Shown: positions 1-7,868 of the stretch, piece after piece
Position numbering within the stretch: position 1 is the first letter of the stretch
Layout of the letters: the number at the start of each line of letters is the position of its first letter
Assembly: GCA_018661465.1 (NCBI GenBank)
Contig: JABJIC010000028.1
Location: 62,001-126,000, forward strand
From: Gammaproteobacteria bacterium
Lineage (GTDB): Bacteria > Pseudomonadota > Gammaproteobacteria > Pseudomonadales > Pseudohongiellaceae
Direction: 5' to 3'
DNA: 64,000 nucleotides
Made by a program: the position numbers and the translations under genes
The notes under the pieces: model-generated
Seen by the model: only the letters and a program-made list of their open reading frames with translations
Database searches by the model: none
Told to the model about the DNA's origin: nothing

Positions 1-53
1 ATTGCTGCCTGCTTGTTCTTAGATAGATTGCTCTTTGATATTTAACTTTTCTA

Positions 54-752
54 CTAATCATTTAAGAGTGCGTAGTTAACTGCCGCGCCGGCATGAATGG
101 CAGTAGTGTCGTACAGAGGAACTTCAGTATGCTTCTGTTTCACCAGCAAGGGGATTTCGGTACAACCAAGGATTATGCATTCTGCACCCTGCTTGCGCAG
201 GGAATCAATGATTTTTAGTACAAGCTCGCGGGACTCATCATTAATGATGCCCAGGCACAGTTCCTTATAGATAATGTCATGCATGACTTGTCTGTCGGCT
301 TCCTCAGGAGTGAGAACCTCAATGCCATGGTTTTCATGAAGCCGTTTCTTATAAAAATCTTGCTCCATGGTGAATCGAGTTCCGAGTAAACCAACTCGCT
401 TCATTTCGTCTTTAGACAATTGCTGAGCGGTGGCATCGGCAATATGTAGTAGCGGTATGGATACGCTGGAGCCAATTTCGTCAGCCACCTTATGCATAGT
501 GTTAGTACATATGAGCAGAAAATCTGCTCCAGCGGCTTCCACGGATTTTGCGGCATCACCCAGAAGGGACGCTGTTTCCTGCCAGCCACCCTGTCGCTGA
601 AGTTTTTCGATTTCATCGAAATCTACGCTGTACATGGCGATCTTTGCCGAGTGAAGACCGCCCAGATTTTGTTTGATTCCTTCGTTAATCAAATTGTAAT
701 AAGTGCTGGTGGATTCCCAGCTCATTCCGCCGATCAAGCCGATGGTTTTCAT
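54..752 (-). CDS. Aspartate/glutamate racemase family protein
   Basis: A PLP-independent amino-acid racemase of the Asp/Glu racemase superfamily (YgeA/RacX type), 232 residues, the normal length. The N-terminus Met-Lys-Thr-Ile-Gly-Leu-Ile-Gly-Gly-Met-Ser-Trp-Glu-Ser-Thr is typical. The two catalytic cysteines are present: Cys82 in LLICTNTMHK and Cys197 in IILGCTEIP. No signal peptide is visible, so it is cytoplasmic. The start codon lies 32 bases after the stop of the upstream TAXI binding-protein gene on the same strand, so the two are probably co-transcribed. This suggests that the imported ligand is an acidic or related amino acid, which is an inference. Family members interconvert D/L-aspartate, glutamate or broader amino acids; the substrate cannot be read from sequence. 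Family assignment is firm. Confidence 0.9.
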   Translation of the reverse strand: MKTIGLIGGMSWESTSTYYNLINEGIKQNLGGLHSAKIAMYSVDFDEIEKLQRQGGWQETASLLGDAAKSVEAAGADFLLICTNTMHKVADEIGSSVSIPLLHIADATAQQLSKDEMKRVGLLGTRFTMEQDFYKKRLHENHGIEVLTPEEADRQVMHDIIYKELCLGIINDESRELVLKIIDSLRKQGAECIILGCTEIPLLVKQKHTEVPLYDTTAIHAGAAVNYALLND

Positions 753-784
753 TGTGATTTAGCCTTTGTCAAAAACTGTTTTCT

Positions 785-1774
785 TCAAAATAGATGATCG
801 GGTATGTCGATCTGTCTTTCCTGATAGTACCTGAGAGCGCCGGGGTGCAGTGGTATGGGGTTTCCCTTCAGAGCGTCTTCAATCGACATTTGCTTGGTTG
901 CGCTGTGAATTTCCTGCAAGGTGGCAAGATTATCCCAGAGTAGGCGGGTAAGTTGATAGACAATTTCTTCGGGAACATCATCTCGAACAACAAATACATT
1001 GGGACTTGATGCGGTGGTAACTACTTCGTCCTGATAGGGGTAGGTTCCAGGTGCCAGATCATAAAAATCCCATAAGGGGTATTGCGCATTCACTGCATCC
1101 ATTTCTTGCTGAGAAAAATTCAGTACTCTCATGCGCCCGGCTAGCTGGGCGTATGCCTGGGTGATTGATGTTACCGGTGCTCCGGCAGGAACATTCATTC
1201 CTACTATGTTGCCGTCCTGAAGTGCACTGGCACTTGCTCCATACCCCATGTAGGCAAGATTAAATTTATTGGCATAGTCGATGCCAAGGGCATCCAATAT
1301 AAAGGCGCCGGTTTGTTCTGCACCTGAATTTCTCATGCCAAGAACATATCTTTCACCATCTAGATTATTCAGGTCGCTGAGGGTGCCATCCGTTACCAGT
1401 TCATTTAGTAATACGAAGTGTTCAACATTTGGCCACATGGCGCTGATGCTGCGCAGATGGGACTGGGGGTTGCGGATTGGTCCTTCGCCGTCCCAGGCCC
1501 AGGCTGCGAAAATCCCAAGAATTAGGCCGAACTGTGCCTGGTTATCCCGTAATAATTTAATATTTTCCATGGAGCCCGCGGAGCTAATTGCAGTGAGCGC
1601 GAAGGGGCTCTCTTCGGTGGCTGTGACCAGAGTAGACAGTGCAACACCCACCGGATAATAGGTGCCGCCGGTTGTGCCAGTGGTTAAGACATAGGTTCTG
1701 CGCACGCCGGCCTGATCAGAGCATGCGCTGAGGCTTAGAACTAGAATGGAAAGAATCAGAAAGTTACGCAACAA
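785..1774 (-). CDS. TAXI-family TRAP transporter solute-binding lipoprotein
   Basis: An extracytoplasmic substrate-binding protein of the TAXI subfamily of TRAP transporters, 329 residues. It begins with a lipoprotein signal (LSILVLSLSAC, lipobox Cys18) and continues with the characteristic TTGTTGGTYYPVG motif near residues 31-43. In other bacteria TAXI proteins bind glutamate or other carboxylates and deliver them to a fused DctQM permease. No TRAP permease lies in this window, so the permease must be elsewhere or off the left edge. It is followed after 32 bases by an Asp/Glu racemase on the same strand. The C-terminus (NPIPLHPGALRYY) matches the family. Function as binding protein is firm; ligand unknown. 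Confidence 0.9.
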   Translation of the reverse strand: MLRNFLILSILVLSLSACSDQAGVRRTYVLTTGTTGGTYYPVGVALSTLVTATEESPFALTAISSAGSMENIKLLRDNQAQFGLILGIFAAWAWDGEGPIRNPQSHLRSISAMWPNVEHFVLLNELVTDGTLSDLNNLDGERYVLGMRNSGAEQTGAFILDALGIDYANKFNLAYMGYGASASALQDGNIVGMNVPAGAPVTSITQAYAQLAGRMRVLNFSQQEMDAVNAQYPLWDFYDLAPGTYPYQDEVVTTASSPNVFVVRDDVPEEIVYQLTRLLWDNLATLQEIHSATKQMSIEDALKGNPIPLHPGALRYYQERQIDIPDHLF

Positions 1775-1870
1775 ACCTGAGCTTCTTTTAAAAATTACAC
1801 ATGCCTCAGTCTACAATGCATGCTGAACTGGGGCTATGTGCAATTGTTCTTCTAGGTTTCAAGATTCTTG

Positions 1871-2971
1871 TTAACAAGAGCCTGACATTGAGCTTATCCA
1901 CTGTCGAATCAGGGCAACGCCTTCGGTATGAATTAACGAGCGGCCTAACTCGGGCATCATCTCATCAGGTTTGCTGGACTCCATTCTGTATACCAGAATT
2001 GAATGGTCTGGATCTGAAGGAACAATACTGTATTGCAAATCTCCTGCGCCACCCCCTGCAGCTACTGGCGGTTTGCATAGGCCCATGGAAACATCTATGT
2101 CAGAGGAGCCATCAAGAAACAGGCCGGAAGTGTCTGCGGCACCTTCAGGGTTGTGGCAATGAGCACAATGAATGTTCAAATACGCTAGGGCTCTGTCTTC
2201 GAGACTGGCGGATTCGTCTCTCCAGGATATAGTCCCTTGGTCTGCGGGTTGTGCGTTTAGCCAGCCTTTCTCCAAAATGGTGCTTGTCTGTATTCCAAAA
2301 TCACCACGGGCATCGGAAATGGGTGAAGACAGTTGGCTGGCTATAATGCCTAGTGGTTTCATTTCGCCATCCGGATGATCGGTAGTATGGCAACCTGAAC
2401 ATTGATTTTCATTCGGCACAAAATACATGAAGTCCAGATCTTCATTTTCAGTTTGGAGACTGACTGAGGTGCTGGTTCCTGCTACTCGCAAAAACGCCTC
2501 GGTCTGTTCTTCGTTCCATACATAGGGGAAAGCATCCCAGCCATTTTGCCGATGTACCAGTAAACGGGTCTCGAGCAGTTGGTGGTCGCCTAAGGCTATG
2601 TGTTCGTTTCCGGGGTCAGTGACTTTTACTAGTTGACCCTGGCCATTGCGAGGGTAGTAAAAAGTTTTGCTGATAACGGTTCCCACGGGATATTGAATTT
2701 CCTCGTCTACCAGCTCTGCTTGCAGGCCTTGAGGAATCCAGAGGGTACGCATCTTGTGAGCGTAATCGGTAAATAGTTGATTAGATGGGTGCAGTACCAG
2801 GCTGGCTTCGCTAGGAGTAAGTTCTTCGGTGGAAAGGTCAAACAGTTGCCAGTCGGAAAGGCGCAAGGGTCGCTCCGACTCATGGAATATCGGTGCGGGT
2901 TCTGAGCAGGCAGCAATTAAGATCAAAAGAGCGCCCGCCAAGACAGGCAGGCGCATATGGTGAGTTCTCAT
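1871..2971 (-). CDS. Cytochrome c-like lipoprotein (SO_2930/HNE_0200 family)
   Basis: An exported lipoprotein of 366 residues (ALLILIAACSEP, lipobox Cys near residue 22) with two heme c or heme c-like sites: CSGCH around residue 191 and CAHCH around residue 269. From memory it matches the family called SO_2930 or HNE_0200, which recurs next to a parallel beta-helix protein. That partner is the upstream gene here, and the two overlap by four bases (ATGA at 2968-2971), so they are translationally coupled. The spacing of the two CxxCH motifs and the absence of other redox motifs fit a periplasmic or outer-membrane-facing diheme electron carrier. The physiological role is not established. Family call fairly firm, function uncertain. 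Confidence 0.8.
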   Translation of the reverse strand: MRTHHMRLPVLAGALLILIAACSEPAPIFHESERPLRLSDWQLFDLSTEELTPSEASLVLHPSNQLFTDYAHKMRTLWIPQGLQAELVDEEIQYPVGTVISKTFYYPRNGQGQLVKVTDPGNEHIALGDHQLLETRLLVHRQNGWDAFPYVWNEEQTEAFLRVAGTSTSVSLQTENEDLDFMYFVPNENQCSGCHTTDHPDGEMKPLGIIASQLSSPISDARGDFGIQTSTILEKGWLNAQPADQGTISWRDESASLEDRALAYLNIHCAHCHNPEGAADTSGLFLDGSSDIDVSMGLCKPPVAAGGGAGDLQYSIVPSDPDHSILVYRMESSKPDEMMPELGRSLIHTEGVALIRQWISSMSGSC

Positions 2972-4176
2972 TGCGAAGCGGAGCTAAGAGAAATAACAGA
3001 AAGACTTGGCAGGCTGCACTGATGTACCGAGCTGTCGAAAGAAGGTTCCGCGAAACCATTAGCAGCATCAAGATTTACAAAGCTTGCGCCGCCGTTGTTT
3101 GCAATGCATAGAATTTCTTCTGGCTGCTTGCCTGGAACTACCATGCCGTCCCAAACGATGTCTGGAATGGCCTGTCCGGTTGCTTCTTTGAGCATGTTCA
3201 GCGGTTCTGAGTCCGGGTTCTGACCACCGTTACTGAATTGATTGTCATGAATGTATATGGATTCAGGGAAGGGGTCGTAGTTGGGGTCATCATAGGGAAT
3301 TTCATTGATTAAATAGCTAACTACTAGAGCATGGGCAGTCTGGTTATCGGCAAAATTGTTACCGAAGACTTCGATGCTGTCGTTGGCCAGGACCATTAAG
3401 CCTGTTCCGGCTGGAACGCTACCGACGATATTACCCTCAGGGGCAAAATTTTCTGTGTTGTTGTTAAAAATTTCATTGTCGAATACACGGGTATTACGGC
3501 CGCCCTGCACTGGGAGGTTTGGTAAATCGAATACCAGGATGCCGCCGGTGTTGTTAGTTGCAATGTTGTCGTGGACATCGGCGAAAGTGGAGTTCTCTAT
3601 TTCGATTCCGGCTACATTGTATTCCGCACGTGAATTGCGAACGACGATTTGAGTAGATTGGCCTACATAGATTCCAGCATCTGAAGCGCCTATAGCAACG
3701 GATCCGTCGATTAGCACGTTCTCGGTTTGAACAGGATAAATTCCGTATGCGCCATTTGTTGTTAATGGCCCTGCAGTCCATTCCGTTCTAACTCTGCGAA
3801 TTACCACATTTGTGCTTTCGTTTATTTTTAATGCATCGCCAACGGTATCTTCGATGGCTAGATCCTCAATAACAAAGTCGTCGGCACTAACTAGTAAGCC
3901 TTCAGCTCCTTGAATTTGATTCTTGAAGGAGAGAATGGAGGTGTCCATTCCTTCGCCTCTGATTGTGACACCTGGCACGTTAAGAGAAAGGCTGCGAGTC
4001 ATCTGATGGGTGCCGGCAGGGATATTAATCACGTCCCCTGGCTGAGCCTTGATAAGCTGTTCTTGTAGTGATTCTTCGAAGCTAAGCTCAGGCATTGCAG
4101 GCTCTTCTGAGCCGCAACTGGCGAGTAATAAGCTAAAGATGCTAATGCCTATTAGTCTCTGTGTATTTATTTTCAT
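2968..4176 (-). CDS. Parallel beta-helix repeat lipoprotein
   Basis: An exported 402-residue protein with a lipoprotein signal (ISIFSLLLASCGSEE, lipobox Cys21). The body consists of right-handed parallel beta-helix repeats: runs such as NVVIRRVRTEW, NVLIDGSVAIG, QIVVRNSRAEYN, GIEIENSTFADV and HDNIATNNTGGILVF. It resembles the beta-helix family that recurs beside the diheme cytochrome family encoded immediately downstream; the two genes overlap by four bases. Beta-helix proteins of this kind are often carbohydrate-active or surface structural proteins. I see no clear polysaccharide lyase or pectinase active-site signature, so an enzymatic role should not be assumed. Confidence 0.8.
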   Translation of the reverse strand: MKINTQRLIGISIFSLLLASCGSEEPAMPELSFEESLQEQLIKAQPGDVINIPAGTHQMTRSLSLNVPGVTIRGEGMDTSILSFKNQIQGAEGLLVSADDFVIEDLAIEDTVGDALKINESTNVVIRRVRTEWTAGPLTTNGAYGIYPVQTENVLIDGSVAIGASDAGIYVGQSTQIVVRNSRAEYNVAGIEIENSTFADVHDNIATNNTGGILVFDLPNLPVQGGRNTRVFDNEIFNNNTENFAPEGNIVGSVPAGTGLMVLANDSIEVFGNNFADNQTAHALVVSYLINEIPYDDPNYDPFPESIYIHDNQFSNGGQNPDSEPLNMLKEATGQAIPDIVWDGMVVPGKQPEEILCIANNGGASFVNLDAANGFAEPSFDSSVHQCSLPSLSVISLSSASQ

Positions 4177-4324
4177 GAGTCCATACCCCCTATGGCTGTG
4201 CTGTAACTTCAGTTACGGCTAAGCGCGGAAGTATATATTTGTTTACCTGGGTGGACAATCCATCTCGCTTTGGAAAGCAGGATTTTATGCAGAAGCTGCT
4301 GCGATAGAGCTGCCTAGGGGGCAC

Positions 4325-4361
4325 AAAAAAGGGCGACTCCCAGTGGAGTCGCCCTTTTTTT
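4325..4361 (-). terminator. Rho-independent terminator (bidirectional) after cupin gene
   Basis: A perfect 10-base stem (4331-4340 pairing with 4345-4354) closes a CAGT tetraloop. It is flanked by an A-run at 4325-4330 and a T-run at 4355-4361, so it can work on either strand. It lies 20 bases past the cupin stop codon on the minus strand and also insulates the beta-helix gene. Confidence 0.9.
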
Positions 4362-4381
4362 GATTGCTATCAAACCGCTGT

Positions 4382-4843
4382 CTAGGGGCGAAGTCGCATG
4401 CCGTGATATTGCTCGTCGGTTACCGGGTCGAGCCAGTCAACAGTGCCTTCGTAAATGGTTAACTGATGGGCATCGGTTTCAGGATGGGCACCATGCCAGT
4501 GCTCAATATCCGGGCCAGTCCACCAAGGCTCGCCTGGATGAATTTCTTGAATAGTCTGCCCGCGAACCTGGTGCAGCCCGACTCCTTCCTCAATCATTAG
4601 TAATTGTCCCCAGGTATGGGTGTGCCAGGATGAGCGCACGCCAGCAGGGAAGAGTATGCGGATGCTAGTCATATCAGGTGCTTGACTGACTTGAGGAGCG
4701 CCGCCCTGGAAATTACTGGATTGAGCCGAAGACTGACTCATCTGTAATCCGAGTACTGCTCCGACTACTGCTAGTGCCGCGCCAACTGAAGTAATCATTC
4801 CGCTAATTGATTTTTTCTGCCTTGTCTTGCTGCTGTCGGTCAT
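4382..4843 (-). CDS. Membrane-anchored cupin-domain protein
   Basis: A 153-residue protein with an N-terminal hydrophobic segment (about residues 14-35, an anchor or uncleaved signal) and a single cupin beta-barrel. Predicted metal ligands of the cupin are visible: His74 and His76 in SSWHTHTWGQ, Gln80 nearby, and His115 or His117 in IEHWHGAHP. The fold resembles quercetinase-like or carboxymuconolactone-associated small cupins. It is transcribed divergently from the cytochrome c/PQQ cluster and may share its control region at 4844-5179. Substrate unknown. It is a single-gene unit closed by a strong terminator. Confidence 0.8.
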   Translation of the reverse strand: MTDSSKTRQKKSISGMITSVGAALAVVGAVLGLQMSQSSAQSSNFQGGAPQVSQAPDMTSIRILFPAGVRSSWHTHTWGQLLMIEEGVGLHQVRGQTIQEIHPGEPWWTGPDIEHWHGAHPETDAHQLTIYEGTVDWLDPVTDEQYHGMRLRP

Positions 4844-5179
4844 TTTCTTCTCCGTGGTTCAATTATTCTAATTATGTTGTTAGTTCTGAATACGGTTTTT
4901 GTTAGCCAAAATCAGCTAAGCATTTATCTGGTATACAAATAAACCAAGCACCTTCGAATGTCAATGAAAGCGGGGTAATCATTGGCTGTTGTTGTTTATT
5001 AAGCGACTAACTTGTCGCTTAATTGAGATATTGATTGAGTGGAGTATTGAGTAGTCTATTGTTAGTATGAATCAGCGATTTTTGTGCCACTATCGTCATT
5101 GGTACAGTTAAGAGTACATGCTGAAAATTGAATACGAAATTTCAAAAGATCAAAAACAAATCAAAAAGCAGATCAAGAA
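4844..5179. promoter_or_regulatory. Divergent intergenic control region
   Basis: This is a 336-base gap between the divergent cupin and cytochrome c genes. It is AT-rich and contains a perfect inverted repeat (4998-5023). A possible promoter toward the plus strand, TTGAGT (5035-5040) and TATTGT (5057-5062) with 16-base spacing, lies just downstream of the repeat. I see no coding potential in it. Confidence 0.45.
4998..5023. promoter_or_regulatory. Perfect inverted repeat, candidate operator
   Basis: The two 10-base arms ATTAAGCGAC and GTCGCTTAAT are separated by six bases. There is no T-run, so it is not a terminator. Its position between two divergent genes and directly upstream of a possible -35 element suggests a dimeric regulator site. 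The regulator is unknown. Confidence 0.5.
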
Positions 5180-5995
5180 ATGAAGCTTTATAATAAGAAG
5201 AAAAAAATACACAAGCCATTGTTTATAAAAGTAATATTTAGTATTTTTCTGCTGTTGTCAGTTGGACTTTCAAGTTCAGCCTTCGCGCAGCGGAATAATC
5301 CACTGGAGTTCGATCCGAGAGCGCCTCAAGCAGGTGGACTTATCTTCAGAGCCCAATGTGCTACCTGTCATGGAGCAGATGCCAGAGGAATCAGTACGAT
5401 TGATGCGCCGGATCTAACTCTGATCTGGACCCGTAGCGAAACTACCGATAGCAGTGTGTTCGATATAATTCAGCAGGGAGTTTCCGGCAGTATAATGCCT
5501 CCCCATGGCTTTCCTGACACAGAAATATGGATGCTGGTGAGTTATCTTCGAAGTGTTGCTGTAGGGGGTTCGGTTGAAGCCTTTGAAGGCAATTCCAATC
5601 GTGGACAGCAGCTATTTACGGAGAACTGTTCTCAGTGTCATCGAGCTCAGGGTTTCGGTGGTAGTTTGGGCCCAAGTTTAAATAGTATTACTTCACGACG
5701 AACACAGTCTTCACTTAAAAATTCTGTACGTGCGCCCAGTTCTGCAATTTCGAGACGATTTAAACCTATTGAGATAGTTACTTCCGCTGGGGAGTCTGTA
5801 ACTGGAATACTGAAAGGTGAAGATGCTTTTTCCATTCAAATCATGGATAGCTATCAACAGCTTCGAGCCTTTGAGAAGAATGGCATAACAAATGTACGTA
5901 GAGACCTGCCTTCTCTTATGCCGGTCTTCGACCAGGCCAGCCTCAGTGATTCAGAACTGGATGACATTCTGAGCTTTCTCAATCTCTCTCGTTAA
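5180..5995 (+). CDS. Secreted diheme cytochrome c
   Basis: An exported protein of 271 residues with a signal peptide (a Lys-rich start, a hydrophobic core around residues 15-33, cleavage after AFA). It has two cytochrome c domains: CATCH at Cys60-His64 and CSQCH at Cys150-His154. Likely axial methionines lie in IMPPHGFPD (first domain) and LMPVFDQA (second). It sits 16 bases before a PQQ dehydrogenase gene, so it most likely takes electrons from that quinoprotein, as in other PQQ-alcohol dehydrogenase/cytochrome pairs; the partner assignment is an inference from adjacency. The stretch between the second heme motif and the C-terminal helix (residues 165-250) resembles the insertion found in PQQ-dehydrogenase-associated cytochromes. 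Confidence 0.88.
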   Translation: MKLYNKKKKIHKPLFIKVIFSIFLLLSVGLSSSAFAQRNNPLEFDPRAPQAGGLIFRAQCATCHGADARGISTIDAPDLTLIWTRSETTDSSVFDIIQQGVSGSIMPPHGFPDTEIWMLVSYLRSVAVGGSVEAFEGNSNRGQQLFTENCSQCHRAQGFGGSLGPSLNSITSRRTQSSLKNSVRAPSSAISRRFKPIEIVTSAGESVTGILKGEDAFSIQIMDSYQQLRAFEKNGITNVRRDLPSLMPVFDQASLSDSELDDILSFLNLSR

Positions 5996-6011
5996 CTCAG
6001 GTTTTGAACTT

Positions 6012-7661
6012 ATGAAACACGCAAGATTTTTTATTCGTCCTCTTCATCTGCGGTCTTTGCATGCATTAGTTGCGGGGCTATGTCTGCTTGGCTTAACTGA
6101 AATGAGCTTAGCCCAAGACAGCAGCGGGCCGAGTTATGAGGAAATCGCCGCTGGATTTGCAGACCCAACTCGTTGGTTAACTTATTCGGGAGACTACAGC
6201 GGAAAACGTCATAGCCCATTGACGCAGATCACTTTGGAAAATGTGAAGAACCTCAGGCCTGAATGGACTTTTCAGACTGGCACCACAACCAGAGGTCGAG
6301 GTTTTGAAACTTCGCCATTGGTCGACAACGGAGTGCTCTATGTTACCGGGTCCAATAATTATGCATGGGCGATAGATGCCCGTAGCGGCCGCCGCTTTTG
6401 GCAGTATAGGCGTAATCTTCCCAATGATCTGACCTATGGTGCCAGCGCTCCAGTGAACCGAGGTTTCGGCATGCTGGGGGATCAACTATTCATGGCCACA
6501 CTGGATGCGCATCTGTTGTCATTTGATAGACGTTCAGGGGATCTACTCTGGGATATCGAGCTGGCAGATTATCGACAAGGATATTCGGCAACTCTGGCTC
6601 CCTTAATTGTGAAAGATAAGGTAATTGTTGGGATTTCAGGCGGGGAGTACGCCACTCGAGGATTTATCGACGCCTTTGATCCAGAAACAGGTGAGAGGCT
6701 CTGGCGTTTTAATACCATCCCGGGCCCAGGCGAACCTGGTAGTGAAACCTGGCCCGATGATCCAGACATATTGGCGCGGGGCGGCGGTGGAACCTGGATG
6801 AATGGCAGCTATGATCCTGAGCTGAACCTGATCTATTGGGGAGTGGGTAACCCGAACCCTGACTACTACGGTGATTCTCGTCCCGGAGACAATCTCTATT
6901 CCAACTCTTTAGTTGCTCTGGACGCAGATACCGGCGAGCTTCGGTGGCATTATCAGTTTACGCCCCATGATCTAAATGACTGGGACTCCAATCATATGCC
7001 GGTTCTAGCGGATGTGGATTGGCACGGTGAGCAGCGCTCCGTAGTGATGGTTGGCAATCGTAATGGCTTCTTCTATGTGCTCGATCGAATAACCGGGGAA
7101 TTACTGTTAGGAACACCTTTCACTGCAACCAGTTGGGCTCGAGAGCTCGATGACGATGGCAGACCTATAGTGCTAAACGATGGCAGTGAGGGCTGTGTGC
7201 CTGACCCTTGGGGAAGCACCAATTTCATGCCTCCCTCCTACTATCCGGAGCTGGGGCTGTTTTACCTCACAGCGAGGGAAACCTGTGCGACCTTTGTTCC
7301 CGAGGAGCCTCAGCTGGTTCCGGGGCAGGCTTCATTCGGTGGCGTGATATTTATCGATGAGGAGCCAAGCTACGGTGCGCTCAGAGCGCTGGATATTGAG
7401 ACTGGTGATCTCGAATGGGAATTTACCTATCCCTCACCTACATTTGGTGGAGTAATGACTACAGCTTCAGGTCTGGTTTTTGCCGGAGACCACGAGGGTA
7501 ATTTCATGGCTTTCAATGCTCGGACAGGTGAGAATCTATGGCATTATCAGACTGGTTCCCGAATCTGGGGAGCGGCAGCAGTGACACATATGCTGGATGG
7601 TCGCCAATATGTACTGATAGCAGCAGGTACTACGCTTACGGCGTTTGCTCTGCCGGAATAA
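6012..7661 (+). CDS. PQQ-dependent dehydrogenase (quinoprotein, alcohol dehydrogenase type)
   Basis: A 549-residue secreted eight-bladed propeller (signal peptide ending LTEMSLAQ). Family hallmarks: SGDYSGKRHSPLTQI near the N-terminus, repeated tryptophan-docking blade motifs (LDADTGELRWHYQ, LDRITGELL, LDIETGDLEWEF, FNARTGENLWHYQ) and the active-site region GNPNPDYYGD followed by HDLNDWDSNH, which carries the presumed catalytic Asp. The vicinal Cys-Cys ring found under PQQ in many methanol and ethanol dehydrogenases is absent; only isolated cysteines occur. There is no heme c domain in the protein, so electrons must leave through a separate cytochrome, plausibly the product of the gene 16 bases upstream. 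Substrate unknown. Confidence 0.92.
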   Translation: MKHARFFIRPLHLRSLHALVAGLCLLGLTEMSLAQDSSGPSYEEIAAGFADPTRWLTYSGDYSGKRHSPLTQITLENVKNLRPEWTFQTGTTTRGRGFETSPLVDNGVLYVTGSNNYAWAIDARSGRRFWQYRRNLPNDLTYGASAPVNRGFGMLGDQLFMATLDAHLLSFDRRSGDLLWDIELADYRQGYSATLAPLIVKDKVIVGISGGEYATRGFIDAFDPETGERLWRFNTIPGPGEPGSETWPDDPDILARGGGGTWMNGSYDPELNLIYWGVGNPNPDYYGDSRPGDNLYSNSLVALDADTGELRWHYQFTPHDLNDWDSNHMPVLADVDWHGEQRSVVMVGNRNGFFYVLDRITGELLLGTPFTATSWARELDDDGRPIVLNDGSEGCVPDPWGSTNFMPPSYYPELGLFYLTARETCATFVPEEPQLVPGQASFGGVIFIDEEPSYGALRALDIETGDLEWEFTYPSPTFGGVMTTASGLVFAGDHEGNFMAFNARTGENLWHYQTGSRIWGAAAVTHMLDGRQYVLIAAGTTLTAFALPE

Positions 7662-7868
7662 GCCTCAGACATGGACTTTGAGCGATTTGGCTCATATTCT
7701 TCAAGGCTGAATTGTAAGATTATGTGATTTGTGGGTGAAAATGCCCTAGAACCGTAAGAATTTGCGCTAAACTCTGAGCACTCATTAGCAGAAAGCCTAT
7801 AGATTCTCTGCTTCAGACTTATAAGCTAAAGATCAAAAAATAAGAACGAACTTCCTGGAGGAAAAACA

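Noticed and set aside
1801-2232. Open frame of 143 codons on the plus strand
   Set aside because: It lies antisense to the cytochrome-like lipoprotein gene and has no recognisable domain, signal or Shine-Dalgarno; it is a shadow.
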